26,964 nucleotides of DNA. Origin: Metaruminococcus_A sp964607135 (GTDB lineage: Bacteria; Bacillota; Clostridia; Oscillospirales; Ruminococcaceae). The stretch covers positions 1 through 26,964 of the forward strand of contig CAZSIV010000030.1 of the NCBI GenBank assembly GCA_964607135.1, given 5' to 3'. Each line of letters opens with the position of its first letter. Position 1 is the first letter of the stretch. Shown here in pieces: positions 1 to 8,112 of the stretch. Both the position numbers and the translations under genes were made by a program. The notes beneath the pieces are model-generated. The model had not been told where the DNA came from. It searched no databases and saw only the letters and a list, made by a program, of their open reading frames with translations.

Positions 1-1
1 G

Positions 2-478
2 ATTATTTTTGCTCTTTATCAGAATCACCTCAATTATCTCAAAGAAATCACCCCCATCCCAAACAGCGGCTTGCAGGTCGAAATCGGGGTCGATGCGCTT
101 CCCGCCCCGGAGCAGTACTTTTCCCATCTGGGCTCTTTTGACGGTCAGACCGCTTCGATCGAATATACCTGCCGTGTAACCGGCGAACTGTTCATCGAAA
201 ATGAAACTGGCAGCCCCGCGCTCCCGGTCGGAAGCTTCACCGTCTCGCTCCGCTGTGATGGATGGGATGGGCCTTTCGTCTCCTCGCTCATAGTAAACGA
301 TACAACACCGCCCATCCTCACCTTAAAAGAGGTTTCGATTGAATACGACGGCAGTTACAGCAAAGACGATTTTCTGGAAAGCTGTCTCGACAATTCGGGG
401 GAAGATTGCAGCTTTTCCGTCTCAGCGGCAAATGCCTACGGCGATACGGTGGAGATGCCTTCTTACACTGATTCCTGA
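2..478 (+). CDS. N-terminal-side fragment of a cell-wall protein with Ig-like domain, cut by in-frame TGA
   Basis: The gene enters from the left edge already open in frame (codons from base 2), so its true start lies outside the window. The visible part is about 158 residues of beta-rich sequence with SFTVSLR, DTTPPILTL and SVSAANAYGDT-like strands, as in bacterial Ig/HYR-type surface domains. The frame is stopped by TGA at 476-478. The same frame reads straight on with TYTVTVTATDPSGNSS, the usual last strand of such domains, into a YkuD transpeptidase. I therefore regard this and the next entry as one gene with a nonsense codon. Codon context suggests that GGA (Gly) became TGA, since GTYTVTVTATD is the common form. 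The broken state could be real or a sequencing error. No signal peptide or anchor is visible because the 5' end is missing. Confidence 0.7.
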   Translation: MIFALYQNHLNYLKEITPIPNSGLQVEIGVDALPAPEQYFSHLGSFDGQTASIEYTCRVTGELFIENETGSPALPVGSFTVSLRCDGWDGPFVSSLIVNDTTPPILTLKEVSIEYDGSYSKDDFLESCLDNSGEDCSFSVSAANAYGDTVEMPSYTDS

Positions 479-529
479 ACCTACACTGTCACAGTCACCG
501 CCACCGATCCGAGCGGAAACTCCTCCAGT

Positions 530-1120
530 ATGGAAACGACGCTGTCAATCGGCGAAAAGCCGGCACCGCCGCCTGAGCCCGAACCGGTTCAGCCCTCTCA
601 GCCTGCCCAGCCATCCTCTGGAACACCCTATTCCATTTCGATCAACCGCGCCCAGAACACTGTCACCATTTCACAGCGAAACGAAAACAACGAATACGTC
701 CCATTCAAGGCTTTTGTCTGTTCTACTGGAGGCTCCAACACGCCGCTCGGCAATTTCAAGCTTGGGCAGCGGTATCTCTGGCTCCCCCTCTACGGAGGCG
801 TATACGGGCAGTACACCATCCGCATCCACGGGAGCATCGCTTTCCACTCTGTTCCTTATTACACACAGGACAAATCGGATTTGGAATACGAAGAGTATAA
901 CAAGCTCGGTTCAACTGCTTCCGCAGGATGTGTACGGCTCTGTGTTCAGGACGTCAAATGGATTTATGAAAACTGCGAAGCAGGGACACCGGTGACGATC
1001 TATGACGGCGATGACCCGGGCCCGCTTGGAAAGCCGAGCTCTATTCAGATCGATATCAACAGCCCGAACCGTGGCTGGGATCCGACGGACCCCGATCCGG
1101 CGAACCCGTGGAATCAATGA
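530..1120 (+). CDS. L,D-transpeptidase (YkuD) catalytic domain, downstream part of the interrupted gene
   Basis: This part is in the same frame as the preceding fragment. A proline-rich linker (PPPEPEPVQPSQPAQPS) leads into a YkuD domain: YSISINRAQNTVTI, then the active-site region HGS-IAFHS and STASAGCVRL, matching the family pattern H-G...S-x-G-C-x-R-L with Cys as nucleophile. YkuD enzymes make 3-3 (or Braun-type) cross-links in peptidoglycan, outside the membrane. An acidic, proline-rich tail ends the protein. The ATG at 530 has no recognisable Shine-Dalgarno sequence, so independent translation is unlikely. The catalytic part probably depends on readthrough of the TGA at 476-478, or is silent. 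Without the TGA the whole visible protein would be about 372 residues, with more upstream. Family assignment is firm; functional status is uncertain. Confidence 0.8.
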   Translation: METTLSIGEKPAPPPEPEPVQPSQPAQPSSGTPYSISINRAQNTVTISQRNENNEYVPFKAFVCSTGGSNTPLGNFKLGQRYLWLPLYGGVYGQYTIRIHGSIAFHSVPYYTQDKSDLEYEEYNKLGSTASAGCVRLCVQDVKWIYENCEAGTPVTIYDGDDPGPLGKPSSIQIDINSPNRGWDPTDPDPANPWNQ

Positions 1121-1163
1121 TGGATCTGATTACAATTGAAACATTTTGAAAAGCCAGTCGATA

Positions 1164-1205
1164 AAAAACCGCCCGGGAGAGATTTTTCTCTCCCGGGCGG
1201 TTTTT
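1164..1205. terminator. Bidirectional rho-independent terminator between the transpeptidase gene and spoIIE
   Basis: A near-perfect palindrome pairs CCGCCCGGGAGAGA with TCTCTCCCGGGCGG. It is flanked by A-runs on the left and T-runs on the right, so it can end transcripts from both convergent genes. It begins about 45 bases after the transpeptidase stop and ends 8 bases before the spoIIE stop. Confidence 0.9.
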
Positions 1206-1212
1206 GATCTGC

Positions 1213-3528
1213 TCAGATTTCGGTGGCGATCCTCACCGCGATCGCCGTTACATCGTCGCTGTGCCCATCGATGCGGCGCCTTCTCGCCTCGTTCGCAATC
1301 CTTCCCGCGATTTCCCGGGCGGATTTCCTAGCGTTCATCTCCAGCTCCGCCTCAATCCAATCCGTTCCGGTAGCGGTCACCCCGTCCGAAACCATCAAAA
1401 TCAAATCCCCGTCCGACAGTTTGCAGTCCTGGCGGTCAAAGCCCACCCCCTTGATGATCCCGATCGGGAGGGAATCCGATTCTATCCTCTGCACAGCGCC
1501 GCCTTTCAGAATGAAGGTCGGCGCCGCGCCCGCCTTGAGCAGCTCCACCCTGCCCGTATACAAATCGGCCCTTAAAATATCGATGGTTGCAAGGGACTCC
1601 TCCGGCGCTTTGATCAAAAGAGAGGAGTTGACCAGCCTGATCGCCGACTCGAACCCAAAGCCCGCCTTGATCAGCTTCAAAATAAACGAACAGGTCATAA
1701 CCGAGTCGACCGCCGCCCGGCCGCCGCTGCCCATCCCGTCGCTCAGAACCAAATGAAAAAATCCCTTTGAGTCGAGGAAGGATTCATAGCAGTCCCCGCA
1801 GTGCTGCTCCCCGTCCGCGGGGTATTGCTCCGCGTGGAAATCGGCGCGGTAACGGGCTGTTTCAAAAAAGGAAAGCTTGATTTTTTCCCCGATTTCAGTC
1901 ACGCTCGGCAGGTCGAATTCCAGATCCAGCGCTGAAGAGAGATTTTCACAGAGAAGCTGTTCCGAAACGGGAATCGGCGCTTTCAGGTAAATTTCCACCC
2001 CGGCCCGCCCGTCCCGGTCGACAAAACAGACGGTTTGTTCCGACTTGACATTCAAATTCCGAAGAACGGCATGCGCCTTTTCCGTTCCACGTTCGTCGAC
2101 CGTAGCGATGAAACCGATTTCTTCCCCGATTTCGCAGAGCATGTCGGCGACGCCGTCAAGCTGTTCCGAGGAGACCTGTTTTGCCTCTTCCACCATCCGC
2201 ACCGCCTGTTTATGGGAAAGATAGCTCTGGTAATTCTGGTTGACTGCGGCGGTCAGAGCGCTGAATTTGCAGCATTTGTTCTGGAAATACTGGGGCATCT
2301 GGTCTTCCCGAATCCTTCCCTCCTTCTTTAAAATCGGCGTCAGCGCCTGCAGCGCCTGCCAGGTAGAATCATACTGCGTTTCCCAACAAAACATCTTCAA
2401 GCCGCAGTGGATGCAGACGCTGTCCGCACTCCTGTGATAGACCGATGCAATGTCCAAAGCCATATTTTCCTGAATCTTGCCCGACACCATATCCACCGAA
2501 TTCCTGAGGTCGTGGATGGCAAGGGATGCGAATTTTAGCCGCCCCGCAAGCCAGTTTCCCTCCCGGTCCGGCTCCTGGAGCTCCGCAGTTTCGGAAGGCG
2601 TTTGAAAGCTCCATCTCAAATAACGCGCAGGGACAACCGCGATCACCGCCGCCGCCAAAAAGGAGTCGAGGAGATATGCCACCGTCTGCTGTTCCGTCCC
2701 TATGAGCAGGGCCCCGCAGGTGTTGATTGCCAGAAAGGCCGCGATCTGCCCCGTTTTCCGAATCGGCTTCAGGGCGCTCGCGACAATGGCGGCAATCATC
2801 AGCGCCCCGCAATAGGGGGCGAAATCGGCGCTGTAAAGGGCCAACGCCGCAGATACTCCCGCCGCGACCGCCGCACTGAAAAATCCCCCTTTTCCCATAA
2901 AGTAAAGGACGGCCAGTATCCCGGCAATCCTTCCGACCGAAAAGGTGAACAGCTTGATATCGCAAAGCGCAACCAGAAAAACCGCCGCAATTACTCCGAC
3001 GCTAATCGTTTCCCTCACCGTGTAATGACGCAGATCGCGCGGCGAAAAAAAGGCTTGTACCGCCGTGGCGCTGAAAAATGTGACCGCAAAGCAAAGGCAG
3101 GCCTGTAAAGAACGAAACAGGTAGGTCATCATCCCCGCGCCTTCTACGGCCGATGCGCCGATTCCACAGCAAAACAGAATGCTGAAAGAAATACATCCCA
3201 GTAAAATGGGATTTGCTTTCAGCGAGGAGGCCGGACGAACAAAGACTTTGACTGCCAGAAGGAGAAGCAGGGCGGGCAGTAAAACCAGCTGATCCGCGGA
3301 ATTCCCAAACAGGTAATAGCCGATCAGGCTGCCTGCAACCGCGGCATAAGAATAGCTCTTCGGCAGAGCGGCCGACAGGGCAATCCCCATCCCCGCCAAC
3401 CCGCCGATCAGCCGCGCGTTGGATGCCAAAGCCGCCAACAAGAGCACAATCCCATACCGGACTACCGATTCGACCCCCTGAAACCGCCCTGAACGCTCCG
3501 CTGTCTTCATCTGCAATGCTGTTTTCAC
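1213..3528 (-). CDS. spoIIE: Stage II sporulation protein E, PP2C-type serine phosphatase
   Basis: SpoIIE sits at the asymmetric septum and dephosphorylates SpoIIAA, which releases sigma-F in the forespore. The 771-residue protein has the expected layout: about 300 N-terminal residues of hydrophobic membrane segments, a central region with a Cys cluster (CIHCGLKMFCW), then a C-terminal PP2C/SpoIIE domain from about residue 560. Metal-binding acidic motifs are visible at LSDGMGSG (Asp597-Gly598), VSDG (714-716) and HSDDVTA (near 758). Length is slightly below the B. subtilis protein. The chosen start is GTG at 3526-3528, because AGAGGTG lies 7 bases upstream; an ATG six codons in has no comparable site. 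The gene is monocistronic, with its own promoter and terminator. SpoIIE marks the host as an endospore former. Confidence 0.95.
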   Translation of the reverse strand: MKTALQMKTAERSGRFQGVESVVRYGIVLLLAALASNARLIGGLAGMGIALSAALPKSYSYAAVAGSLIGYYLFGNSADQLVLLPALLLLLAVKVFVRPASSLKANPILLGCISFSILFCCGIGASAVEGAGMMTYLFRSLQACLCFAVTFFSATAVQAFFSPRDLRHYTVRETISVGVIAAVFLVALCDIKLFTFSVGRIAGILAVLYFMGKGGFFSAAVAAGVSAALALYSADFAPYCGALMIAAIVASALKPIRKTGQIAAFLAINTCGALLIGTEQQTVAYLLDSFLAAAVIAVVPARYLRWSFQTPSETAELQEPDREGNWLAGRLKFASLAIHDLRNSVDMVSGKIQENMALDIASVYHRSADSVCIHCGLKMFCWETQYDSTWQALQALTPILKKEGRIREDQMPQYFQNKCCKFSALTAAVNQNYQSYLSHKQAVRMVEEAKQVSSEQLDGVADMLCEIGEEIGFIATVDERGTEKAHAVLRNLNVKSEQTVCFVDRDGRAGVEIYLKAPIPVSEQLLCENLSSALDLEFDLPSVTEIGEKIKLSFFETARYRADFHAEQYPADGEQHCGDCYESFLDSKGFFHLVLSDGMGSGGRAAVDSVMTCSFILKLIKAGFGFESAIRLVNSSLLIKAPEESLATIDILRADLYTGRVELLKAGAAPTFILKGGAVQRIESDSLPIGIIKGVGFDRQDCKLSDGDLILMVSDGVTATGTDWIEAELEMNARKSAREIAGRIANEARRRRIDGHSDDVTAIAVRIATEI

Positions 3529-3582
3529 GTCTCGACACCTCTGAAAATTTCATTCATTCCACAGAATTTGGAAATTAATCCC

Positions 3583-3615
3583 ATTATATTCTGTTTCACG
3601 CGGATAAGATGTCAA
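3583..3615 (-). promoter_or_regulatory. spoIIE promoter with 21-bp spacer (Spo0A-dependent type)
   Basis: On the minus strand a perfect TTGACA (3610-3615) and a perfect TATAAT (3583-3588) are separated by exactly 21 bases. This is the unusual spacing known for the Spo0A-activated sigma-A promoters of spoIIE and spoIIG in Bacillus. A partial 0A-box-like TGACGCT (3616-3622, 5 of 7 to TGNCGAA) abuts the -35. The predicted leader to the GTG is roughly 50 bases. Confidence 0.75.
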
Positions 3616-3773
3616 AGCGTCAGGGCAAAAAAAGGAAAAAAACGGAAGGTTCTGCGGAATTACTGATAAACAGGGGGAAGAAACCGCTTTCTTTTCTATC
3701 CGACTTGTTTTTTCAATGTAATTCAGTCCTCAATTGACAAGGGCAGCCTTAACTGAAAGGAACTCGCTCAATT
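3616..3773. other. Upstream region of spoIIE with no gene seen
   Basis: This is part of the 341-base gap between spoIIE and the TfoX-domain gene. It is purine-rich on the plus strand next to the promoter. I find no open frame with a ribosome binding site, no RNA gene and no second strong promoter. Any Spo0A sites other than the partial one next to the -35 are not obvious. Confidence 0.5.
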
Positions 3774-3816
3774 AAAAGCCCTGCCCTCTGCTTTTAGCAG
3801 AGGGCAGGGCTTTTTT
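3774..3816. terminator. Strong hairpin terminator downstream of the FAD dehydrogenase/TfoX unit
   Basis: An uninterrupted stem pairs AAAAGCCCTGCCCTCTGC with GCAGAGGGCAGGGCTTTT across a 5-base loop (TTTTA). T-runs follow on both strands. The minus-strand use, ending transcripts that come through the gene at 3870, is the likely role, because no plus-strand gene lies to the left. Confidence 0.85.
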
Positions 3817-3869
3817 GACATCTTTCTAAAAAAGAACGTGGCAGCCGGTCCGCCACACGAGTCAAGCTC

Positions 3870-4133
3870 TCATTTTTTCAGCCGATGCTGCATATAAAAG
3901 CTTTTTAAACCGCTTTTTACGTCGTTCGGCAAATCCGTTTTCCTGACTCCGCAGATCGCCCCCTCCAGCGCCATCAACCGGTGGATGCAAGCGGATGGGT
4001 CGCGCTGCTGAATTCGGAGCCACGCATCTCTGCTGCCGACCTGCCTCAGCTCTTCCGCCGTCGTGATTCCAGCCTCATGCAGCTGCGCCTCAATTACCTT
4101 TCCAAGATTGGGCAGTTTCGATAATTCTCCCAC
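3870..4133 (-). CDS. TfoX/Sxy C-terminal-domain protein
   Basis: This 87-residue protein matches the stand-alone TfoX C-terminal domain (helix-hairpin-helix-like fold): LPNLGKVIEAQLHEAGI, AEELRQVGSRDAWLRI, ALEGAICGVRKTDLP and a KSGLKSFY tail. In Gammaproteobacteria, TfoX/Sxy is a competence regulator. In Firmicutes short proteins carry only this half, and their role is not established; DNA or protein binding through the HhH-like motif is an inference. The start is GTG (4131-4133), supported by GGAGG 7 bases upstream. The gene begins 19 bases after the stop of the FAD dehydrogenase and shares its terminator, so the two are probably co-transcribed. No functional link between them is evident. 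Confidence 0.85.
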   Translation of the reverse strand: MGELSKLPNLGKVIEAQLHEAGITTAEELRQVGSRDAWLRIQQRDPSACIHRLMALEGAICGVRKTDLPNDVKSGLKSFYMQHRLKK

Positions 4134-4152
4134 AATGCTCCCTCCAATACAT

Positions 4153-5742
4153 TCATTCCCCAGGGCAAAACCGCTCCATCACAGCCTGCGCCGCCCGGAT
4201 CCCGTCAACTGCAGCGCTCATAATCCCGCCCGCGTATCCCGCTCCTTCCCCGCAGGGGTAGACGTTCGGGTGGGAAACTGCCCGGAGCTGCTCGTCCCGC
4301 TCGATCCTGACCGGGGAGGAAGTTCTGGTTTCCACCCCAGTCAAAACCGTATCCGGCGCGTCAAAACCTTTCTGCTTTTTGCCAAAGCGTAATAACCCCT
4401 CCCGGAGCATCCGATTCACCTGTGCCGGAAAAAGAGCGTCGAAATCCCCAGGACAAACGCCGATCTGATAGGAGGGCTGCACCCTGCCGAAATCGTATCC
4501 TGCTTTCCCGGAAAGGTACCGTCCGGCTGTCATAACAGGCGCAGAATAACCACTGCCGCCCATCTGGAAAGCCGCGCGCTCCAGCCGCCGCTGAAACGCC
4601 ATTCCATCTAAGGGCGAGCTGCCGTAATCCCGCGGGCCGACCGAGACGACCAGCGCAGCATTTGCATTGCTCCGGTCGCGGGCGTACTCGCTCATCCCGT
4701 TGACCACCACCGTATCCGGCTCGGAAGCTGACGGAACCACCAGCCCCCCGGGGCACATGCAGAAAGTGTAGACCGCCCGCTCCCCCTGCCGGTATGAAAG
4801 CTGGTATTCCCCTTTTGGGAGCAGGGGATGTCCCGCTAATTCATGGTATAAGGCCCGGTCTACCTCCGTTTGGAGGTGCTCCACCCGAACGCCGACTGAA
4901 AAAGGCTTCGGCGTCAAATAAAACCCCTTTTGCGCCAGCATCTCAAAGGTGTCCCGTGCACTGTGCCCAACCGCAAGGATCAAGGCGGCAGCTTCGAGCT
5001 CTTCGCCGTCCGCCAGCCGAAGGCGCAGGGAATCCCCCTCTTCACAGATCTTCTCCAGCTTGCAGTCAAAACGGATTTCTCCGCCGTTTTTTAGGATGCG
5101 CTCCCGAATACTGCGGACGATCCCCTTTAAGCGGTCTGTCCCCACATGGGGTTTCGACTTGACTAAAATTTCCTCCGGCGCGCCGAACTCCACAAAACGC
5201 TTCAGAACATAGCCGCAGCGCGGATCCCCGATCCGCGTCGTGAGCTTTCCGTCAGAAAAGGTACCGGCGCCCCCCTCGCCAAACTGGACGTTGCATTCGG
5301 GATTCAGCGGTCCGCCGCCCCAAAACCGGCCGACCGATTTCGTCCGCTCCTCGACCCGGCTCCCCCGTTCCAAAATCACCACGGGATATCCCTGTTCCGA
5401 AAGCAGAAGCCCGGCGAACATCCCTGCCGGGCCGAAGCCCGCCACTACAATCGGTGCGGAGAGCCTTTCCACGCCGCGGGAAAGAGAGAGAGGCTCTTCC
5501 CTGCGATAGGTGATCTGCGGGTCGGCCGCACGCGCTGCCTGTTTCTCCTCATCTCCCTCCAACTCCAAAAGAACCGAGCTGACAAGTGAGACCTTTCCCC
5601 TTCTCGCATCCACCGCAGTCTTTGAAACCGCGGCTTTTTTCACCAGGGAGCGTTTCACGTTCAATCGCCGCACCGCTTTTTCGAGGATCACCTCCTCGGC
5701 TTCACCGAGGCCGCTCCGAATATTGGTCACTAGAATAGGCAT
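4153..5742 (-). CDS. Large NAD(FAD)-dependent dehydrogenase (COG2509-type)
   Basis: This is a 529-residue flavoprotein of a widespread uncharacterised family. The FAD-binding Rossmann motif GFGPAG is at residues 102-107, followed by VVILERG. A family-typical segment NPECNVQFGEGGAGTFSDGK follows, and a C-terminal flavin-contact region has PCGEGAGYAGGIMSAAVDG. About 95 N-terminal residues before the Rossmann fold form the small domain usual in this family. The start at ATG 5742 is chosen because CAGGAGG lies just upstream; the frame is open further 5' but that part overlaps the cdaR end and its terminator. It is probably a cytoplasmic oxidoreductase with unknown substrate. It follows cdaR closely but is separated from it by a terminator. 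Confidence 0.88.
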   Translation of the reverse strand: MPILVTNIRSGLGEAEEVILEKAVRRLNVKRSLVKKAAVSKTAVDARRGKVSLVSSVLLELEGDEEKQAARAADPQITYRREEPLSLSRGVERLSAPIVVAGFGPAGMFAGLLLSEQGYPVVILERGSRVEERTKSVGRFWGGGPLNPECNVQFGEGGAGTFSDGKLTTRIGDPRCGYVLKRFVEFGAPEEILVKSKPHVGTDRLKGIVRSIRERILKNGGEIRFDCKLEKICEEGDSLRLRLADGEELEAAALILAVGHSARDTFEMLAQKGFYLTPKPFSVGVRVEHLQTEVDRALYHELAGHPLLPKGEYQLSYRQGERAVYTFCMCPGGLVVPSASEPDTVVVNGMSEYARDRSNANAALVVSVGPRDYGSSPLDGMAFQRRLERAAFQMGGSGYSAPVMTAGRYLSGKAGYDFGRVQPSYQIGVCPGDFDALFPAQVNRMLREGLLRFGKKQKGFDAPDTVLTGVETRTSSPVRIERDEQLRAVSHPNVYPCGEGAGYAGGIMSAAVDGIRAAQAVMERFCPGE

Positions 5743-5814
5743 ATCTTCCTCCTGATGTTCAGCCGTCCAACCACATGGCACGGGTTCGGTTCTCCTCAAA
5801 ACAGTCTTTCCCGT

Positions 5815-5846
5815 AAAAAGCGGCTGTACTAAAAAGCACAGCCGCC
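5815..5846 (-). terminator. Terminator of the cdaA-cdaR operon
   Basis: Read on the minus strand, an 8-bp stem GCGGCTGT/ACAGCCGC with loop GCTTTTTAGT is followed by TTTTT. It lies just past the cdaR stop, and so separates cdaA-cdaR from the flavoprotein gene downstream. Confidence 0.8.
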
Positions 5847-5855
5847 CCTTCCCTG

Positions 5856-7142
5856 TTATTCGGACTCGACAGAAACAACCGCCGTATATTCTCCAACGGC
5901 CCAAACCCCGCTCTTAGACGGGAATTTTACCGTGACCGGCACGGTGTACTGCCCCGCTTCCGCAACGCTGGTGTTCATCATATCGATCTCCCCGACGACA
6001 TCCTGGTAGGAGATTCCGACAAGGTTTTCCTCGCTCCCAATGATTCTGACGGAGTTGATCGCCCGCGTCACCACCTTTGCCTGATAACCGTCAGGCACGT
6101 TGACAATCTTGAGATTGCTGTTGCTGATCCAGGTGTTTTTTGAGGTGAATCCCGACGTGTCAAACGAAACGGTGACCTTGGTCAAATTGGTGGAATTGAT
6201 AAAACCAGTCGGCAGTTCTATCTCAAACTCCTTGGTATAGTTCAAGTCGAGCTGCTTGAAGTCGACATAACCCACCTTCAGCTCTGTTATATTGTCGATG
6301 ACTTCGACCGGGGCCGCAACCTGAATCGAATCACTGCTCATCCGGCAGACGATCTGATCGGTGGAAAACCCGGCCGGAACATTCAAATAATCAAAGGTGA
6401 GCGGGAGCATCTTCTGCTTTAAAACGGGAATCGTCACGGTAAACTTCTCGGACGAAAGGATGAACTTATTTTCCTCGGGTTCCAGCGGCTGCCCGTCTGT
6501 ATCCAGAATTTCCAACGTCCCATTGGTGGACAGTGTTTTCGAAAGCTCTTCGCCCACCTCGGCGCGGACTACGCACTTTCCGATTCGGTTTACGTTCTGC
6601 TCCGGGCCTGTAATGGTGATCTGTTTAGGAGAAGCGGTCGCCACCGGATCGCTCCTGATATAGCCGGAAGCTAAATTTAAGCCGCTCACCTCGGCAGTCA
6701 GATCAAACGTCTTGGTGGCAATCCGGTCGAAGCGGACCGTAATCTGTTCCAAAGAGCCGGAGAGCACCTCGAACTCTTTCGTCGTATCCGCTTTCTGAAC
6801 AAATACCTCCAACCGATATTCCCCAGGCGCCGTCACCGAGGTGGGATAAGAGACCGCATTGAAATCGTCGGGCGTCAACGTTCCGATTTGGTACCGTTTT
6901 CCCTTCACCCTGACATTGATGGTCTGGCTTTCCCCTTCCACTACGTTTAAGCCCAGGTTTTGCAGGCTGGAGCCCTCCACCGCGACCCGAACCGGGATGT
7001 TGTAGATCGTCGCCTCCGCTTCGGGGTCGACGATCATCGCCACAAGGAACCACCCGATCACCGCAACAAGCACCGAAAGGATCTTGATAACCATGTCGTT
7101 GTAAAACAGCTTGGAAAGCCAGCTCTCTTTCAACCGTTTCAT
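5856..7142 (-). CDS. cdaR: YbbR-domain protein, c-di-AMP synthase regulator CdaR
   Basis: The protein has 428 residues: a short basic cytoplasmic start (MKRLKESWLSKLFYND), one membrane segment at about residues 18-40 (IKILSVLVAVIGWFLVAMIV), then a long beta-rich exterior part made of about four YbbR repeats. The repeats show the pattern V-x-G-x-x-x-x-I ending in hydrophobic strands, for example TVRFDRIATKTFDLTAEVSG. CdaR binds and modulates the diadenylate cyclase CdaA at the membrane. The context confirms this: its ATG overlaps the cdaA stop by 4 bases (ATGA), so the two are translationally coupled. In many Firmicutes the next gene is glmM; here the operon ends at a terminator instead. Confidence 0.92.
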   Translation of the reverse strand: MKRLKESWLSKLFYNDMVIKILSVLVAVIGWFLVAMIVDPEAEATIYNIPVRVAVEGSSLQNLGLNVVEGESQTINVRVKGKRYQIGTLTPDDFNAVSYPTSVTAPGEYRLEVFVQKADTTKEFEVLSGSLEQITVRFDRIATKTFDLTAEVSGLNLASGYIRSDPVATASPKQITITGPEQNVNRIGKCVVRAEVGEELSKTLSTNGTLEILDTDGQPLEPEENKFILSSEKFTVTIPVLKQKMLPLTFDYLNVPAGFSTDQIVCRMSSDSIQVAAPVEVIDNITELKVGYVDFKQLDLNYTKEFEIELPTGFINSTNLTKVTVSFDTSGFTSKNTWISNSNLKIVNVPDGYQAKVVTRAINSVRIIGSEENLVGISYQDVVGEIDMMNTSVAEAGQYTVPVTVKFPSKSGVWAVGEYTAVVSVESE

Positions 7143-8005
7143 CGTCTGAACCTCCCAAACAAGCCTTTTTTCTTCTCTTTTTCAGCGGCTTCCGGCACCA
7201 GCCTGTCCCGCAAAAGCTGCGTCAAAGTATAAGAATTGAACCCGCGTTCGAGCGCAGCGTTCTCCGCCACGGAAATCATGCCGGTTTCTTCCGAGACCAC
7301 AATAATGATCGCGTCGGAATTTTCGCTCATGCCGAGGGCGGCCCTGTGCCGGGAGCCGAGCTGCTTGTCCAGGTATTCCCCCTTCTGGGTGCTCGGCAAA
7401 AAGCATCCCGCCGCCAGCACCCGGCCGTCCCTCATGATAACGGCTCCGTCGTGCATCGGCGTATTGGGGTAAAAGATGTTGCAGAGCAGGGATGTGCTCA
7501 CCTTTGCGTCGATGATTGTCCCCGCAGGGAGGAGGTCGCCGAGCTTTGTCTTGTTTTCGATGACAATCAGCGCCCCGGTCCTCGTTCCGGACAGCCGTTC
7601 ACACGCCTCTACGATCGGGGGGATCGCCGCAGACCAGGTCTGCCCCCGCTCCGAGTGGGCATCTCCGCTGGCAATGCCCCCCAGCTCGGCGATCTTCGTC
7701 CGCCCCACCTTTTCGAGCGCGCGGCGCAGCTCCGGCTGGAAGACCACAATGATCGCCAGCACACCGAAGGTAAAAACATTCGTCAAAATAAAGGAGAGCA
7801 TCTTCAGATTGACCATCGTCGCAATGAAATAGGTGATGCCCAGAACGACCAAGCCCTTGACCAGCTGTTCGGCCCGGGTTTCGCGCACAATCCTGATCCC
7901 CTTATAAACCAGATAAGAGACGAGGACGATATCGATAAAATCCATGATGGTGAACGTCTTGATCACACCGATGAGGGAGTTCCAGACAAACGATAAATAC
8001 TGCAT
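7139..8005 (-). CDS. cdaA: Diadenylate cyclase CdaA
   Basis: CdaA joins two ATP molecules into c-di-AMP, a second messenger for potassium, osmotic and cell-wall control. The 288-residue protein starts with three hydrophobic segments (about residues 25-45, 57-75 and 80-98), followed by a DisA_N/DAC catalytic domain. Both signature motifs are present: MHDGAVI (Asp196-Gly-Ala) and RHRAALG (229-235). Length is normal for the family. The C-terminus is lysine-rich (EKEKKKGLFGRFRR). It is the first gene of a two-gene operon with cdaR, and a promoter candidate lies about 60-90 bases upstream. Confidence 0.96.
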   Translation of the reverse strand: MQYLSFVWNSLIGVIKTFTIMDFIDIVLVSYLVYKGIRIVRETRAEQLVKGLVVLGITYFIATMVNLKMLSFILTNVFTFGVLAIIVVFQPELRRALEKVGRTKIAELGGIASGDAHSERGQTWSAAIPPIVEACERLSGTRTGALIVIENKTKLGDLLPAGTIIDAKVSTSLLCNIFYPNTPMHDGAVIMRDGRVLAAGCFLPSTQKGEYLDKQLGSRHRAALGMSENSDAIIIVVSEETGMISVAENAALERGFNSYTLTQLLRDRLVPEAAEKEKKKGLFGRFRR

Positions 8006-8066
8006 CCTGCGCCTTCCTTCTTTCCGACGTCAAAGCGAGAAAGCCCCCCGCTTTACATACACTTAT

Positions 8067-8095
8067 AGTGTACCAATAATAAGAAGGAAATGCAA
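8067..8095 (-). promoter_or_regulatory. Candidate sigma-A promoter for cdaA-cdaR
   Basis: On the minus strand, TTGCAT (8090-8095) and TACACT (8067-8072) are separated by 17 bases, placing transcription start about 55 bases before the cdaA ATG. The -10 lies next to a small near-palindrome, ACACTTATAGTGT. Confidence 0.55.
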
Positions 8096-8112
8096 CCGAA
8101 AACTGCCGAGAT

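Noticed and set aside
470..485. TGA recoding as glycine, tryptophan or selenocysteine
   Set aside because: Several genes in the window end at TGA (for example those ending at 19653, 4153 and 3870), and no intact gene has an internal TGA. No selenocysteine-type alignment is expected at a glycine position. A single point change is simpler.
3531..3537. CTCGACA as a Spo0A box
   Set aside because: It matches 6 of 7 bases, but lies in the leader downstream of the promoter next to the ribosome binding site, where activation is not expected; likely chance.
5743..5904. Longer N-terminus for the FAD dehydrogenase
   Set aside because: The extra 54 codons overlap the cdaR 3' end and its terminator and show no family similarity; a strong ribosome binding site precedes the internal ATG at 5742.
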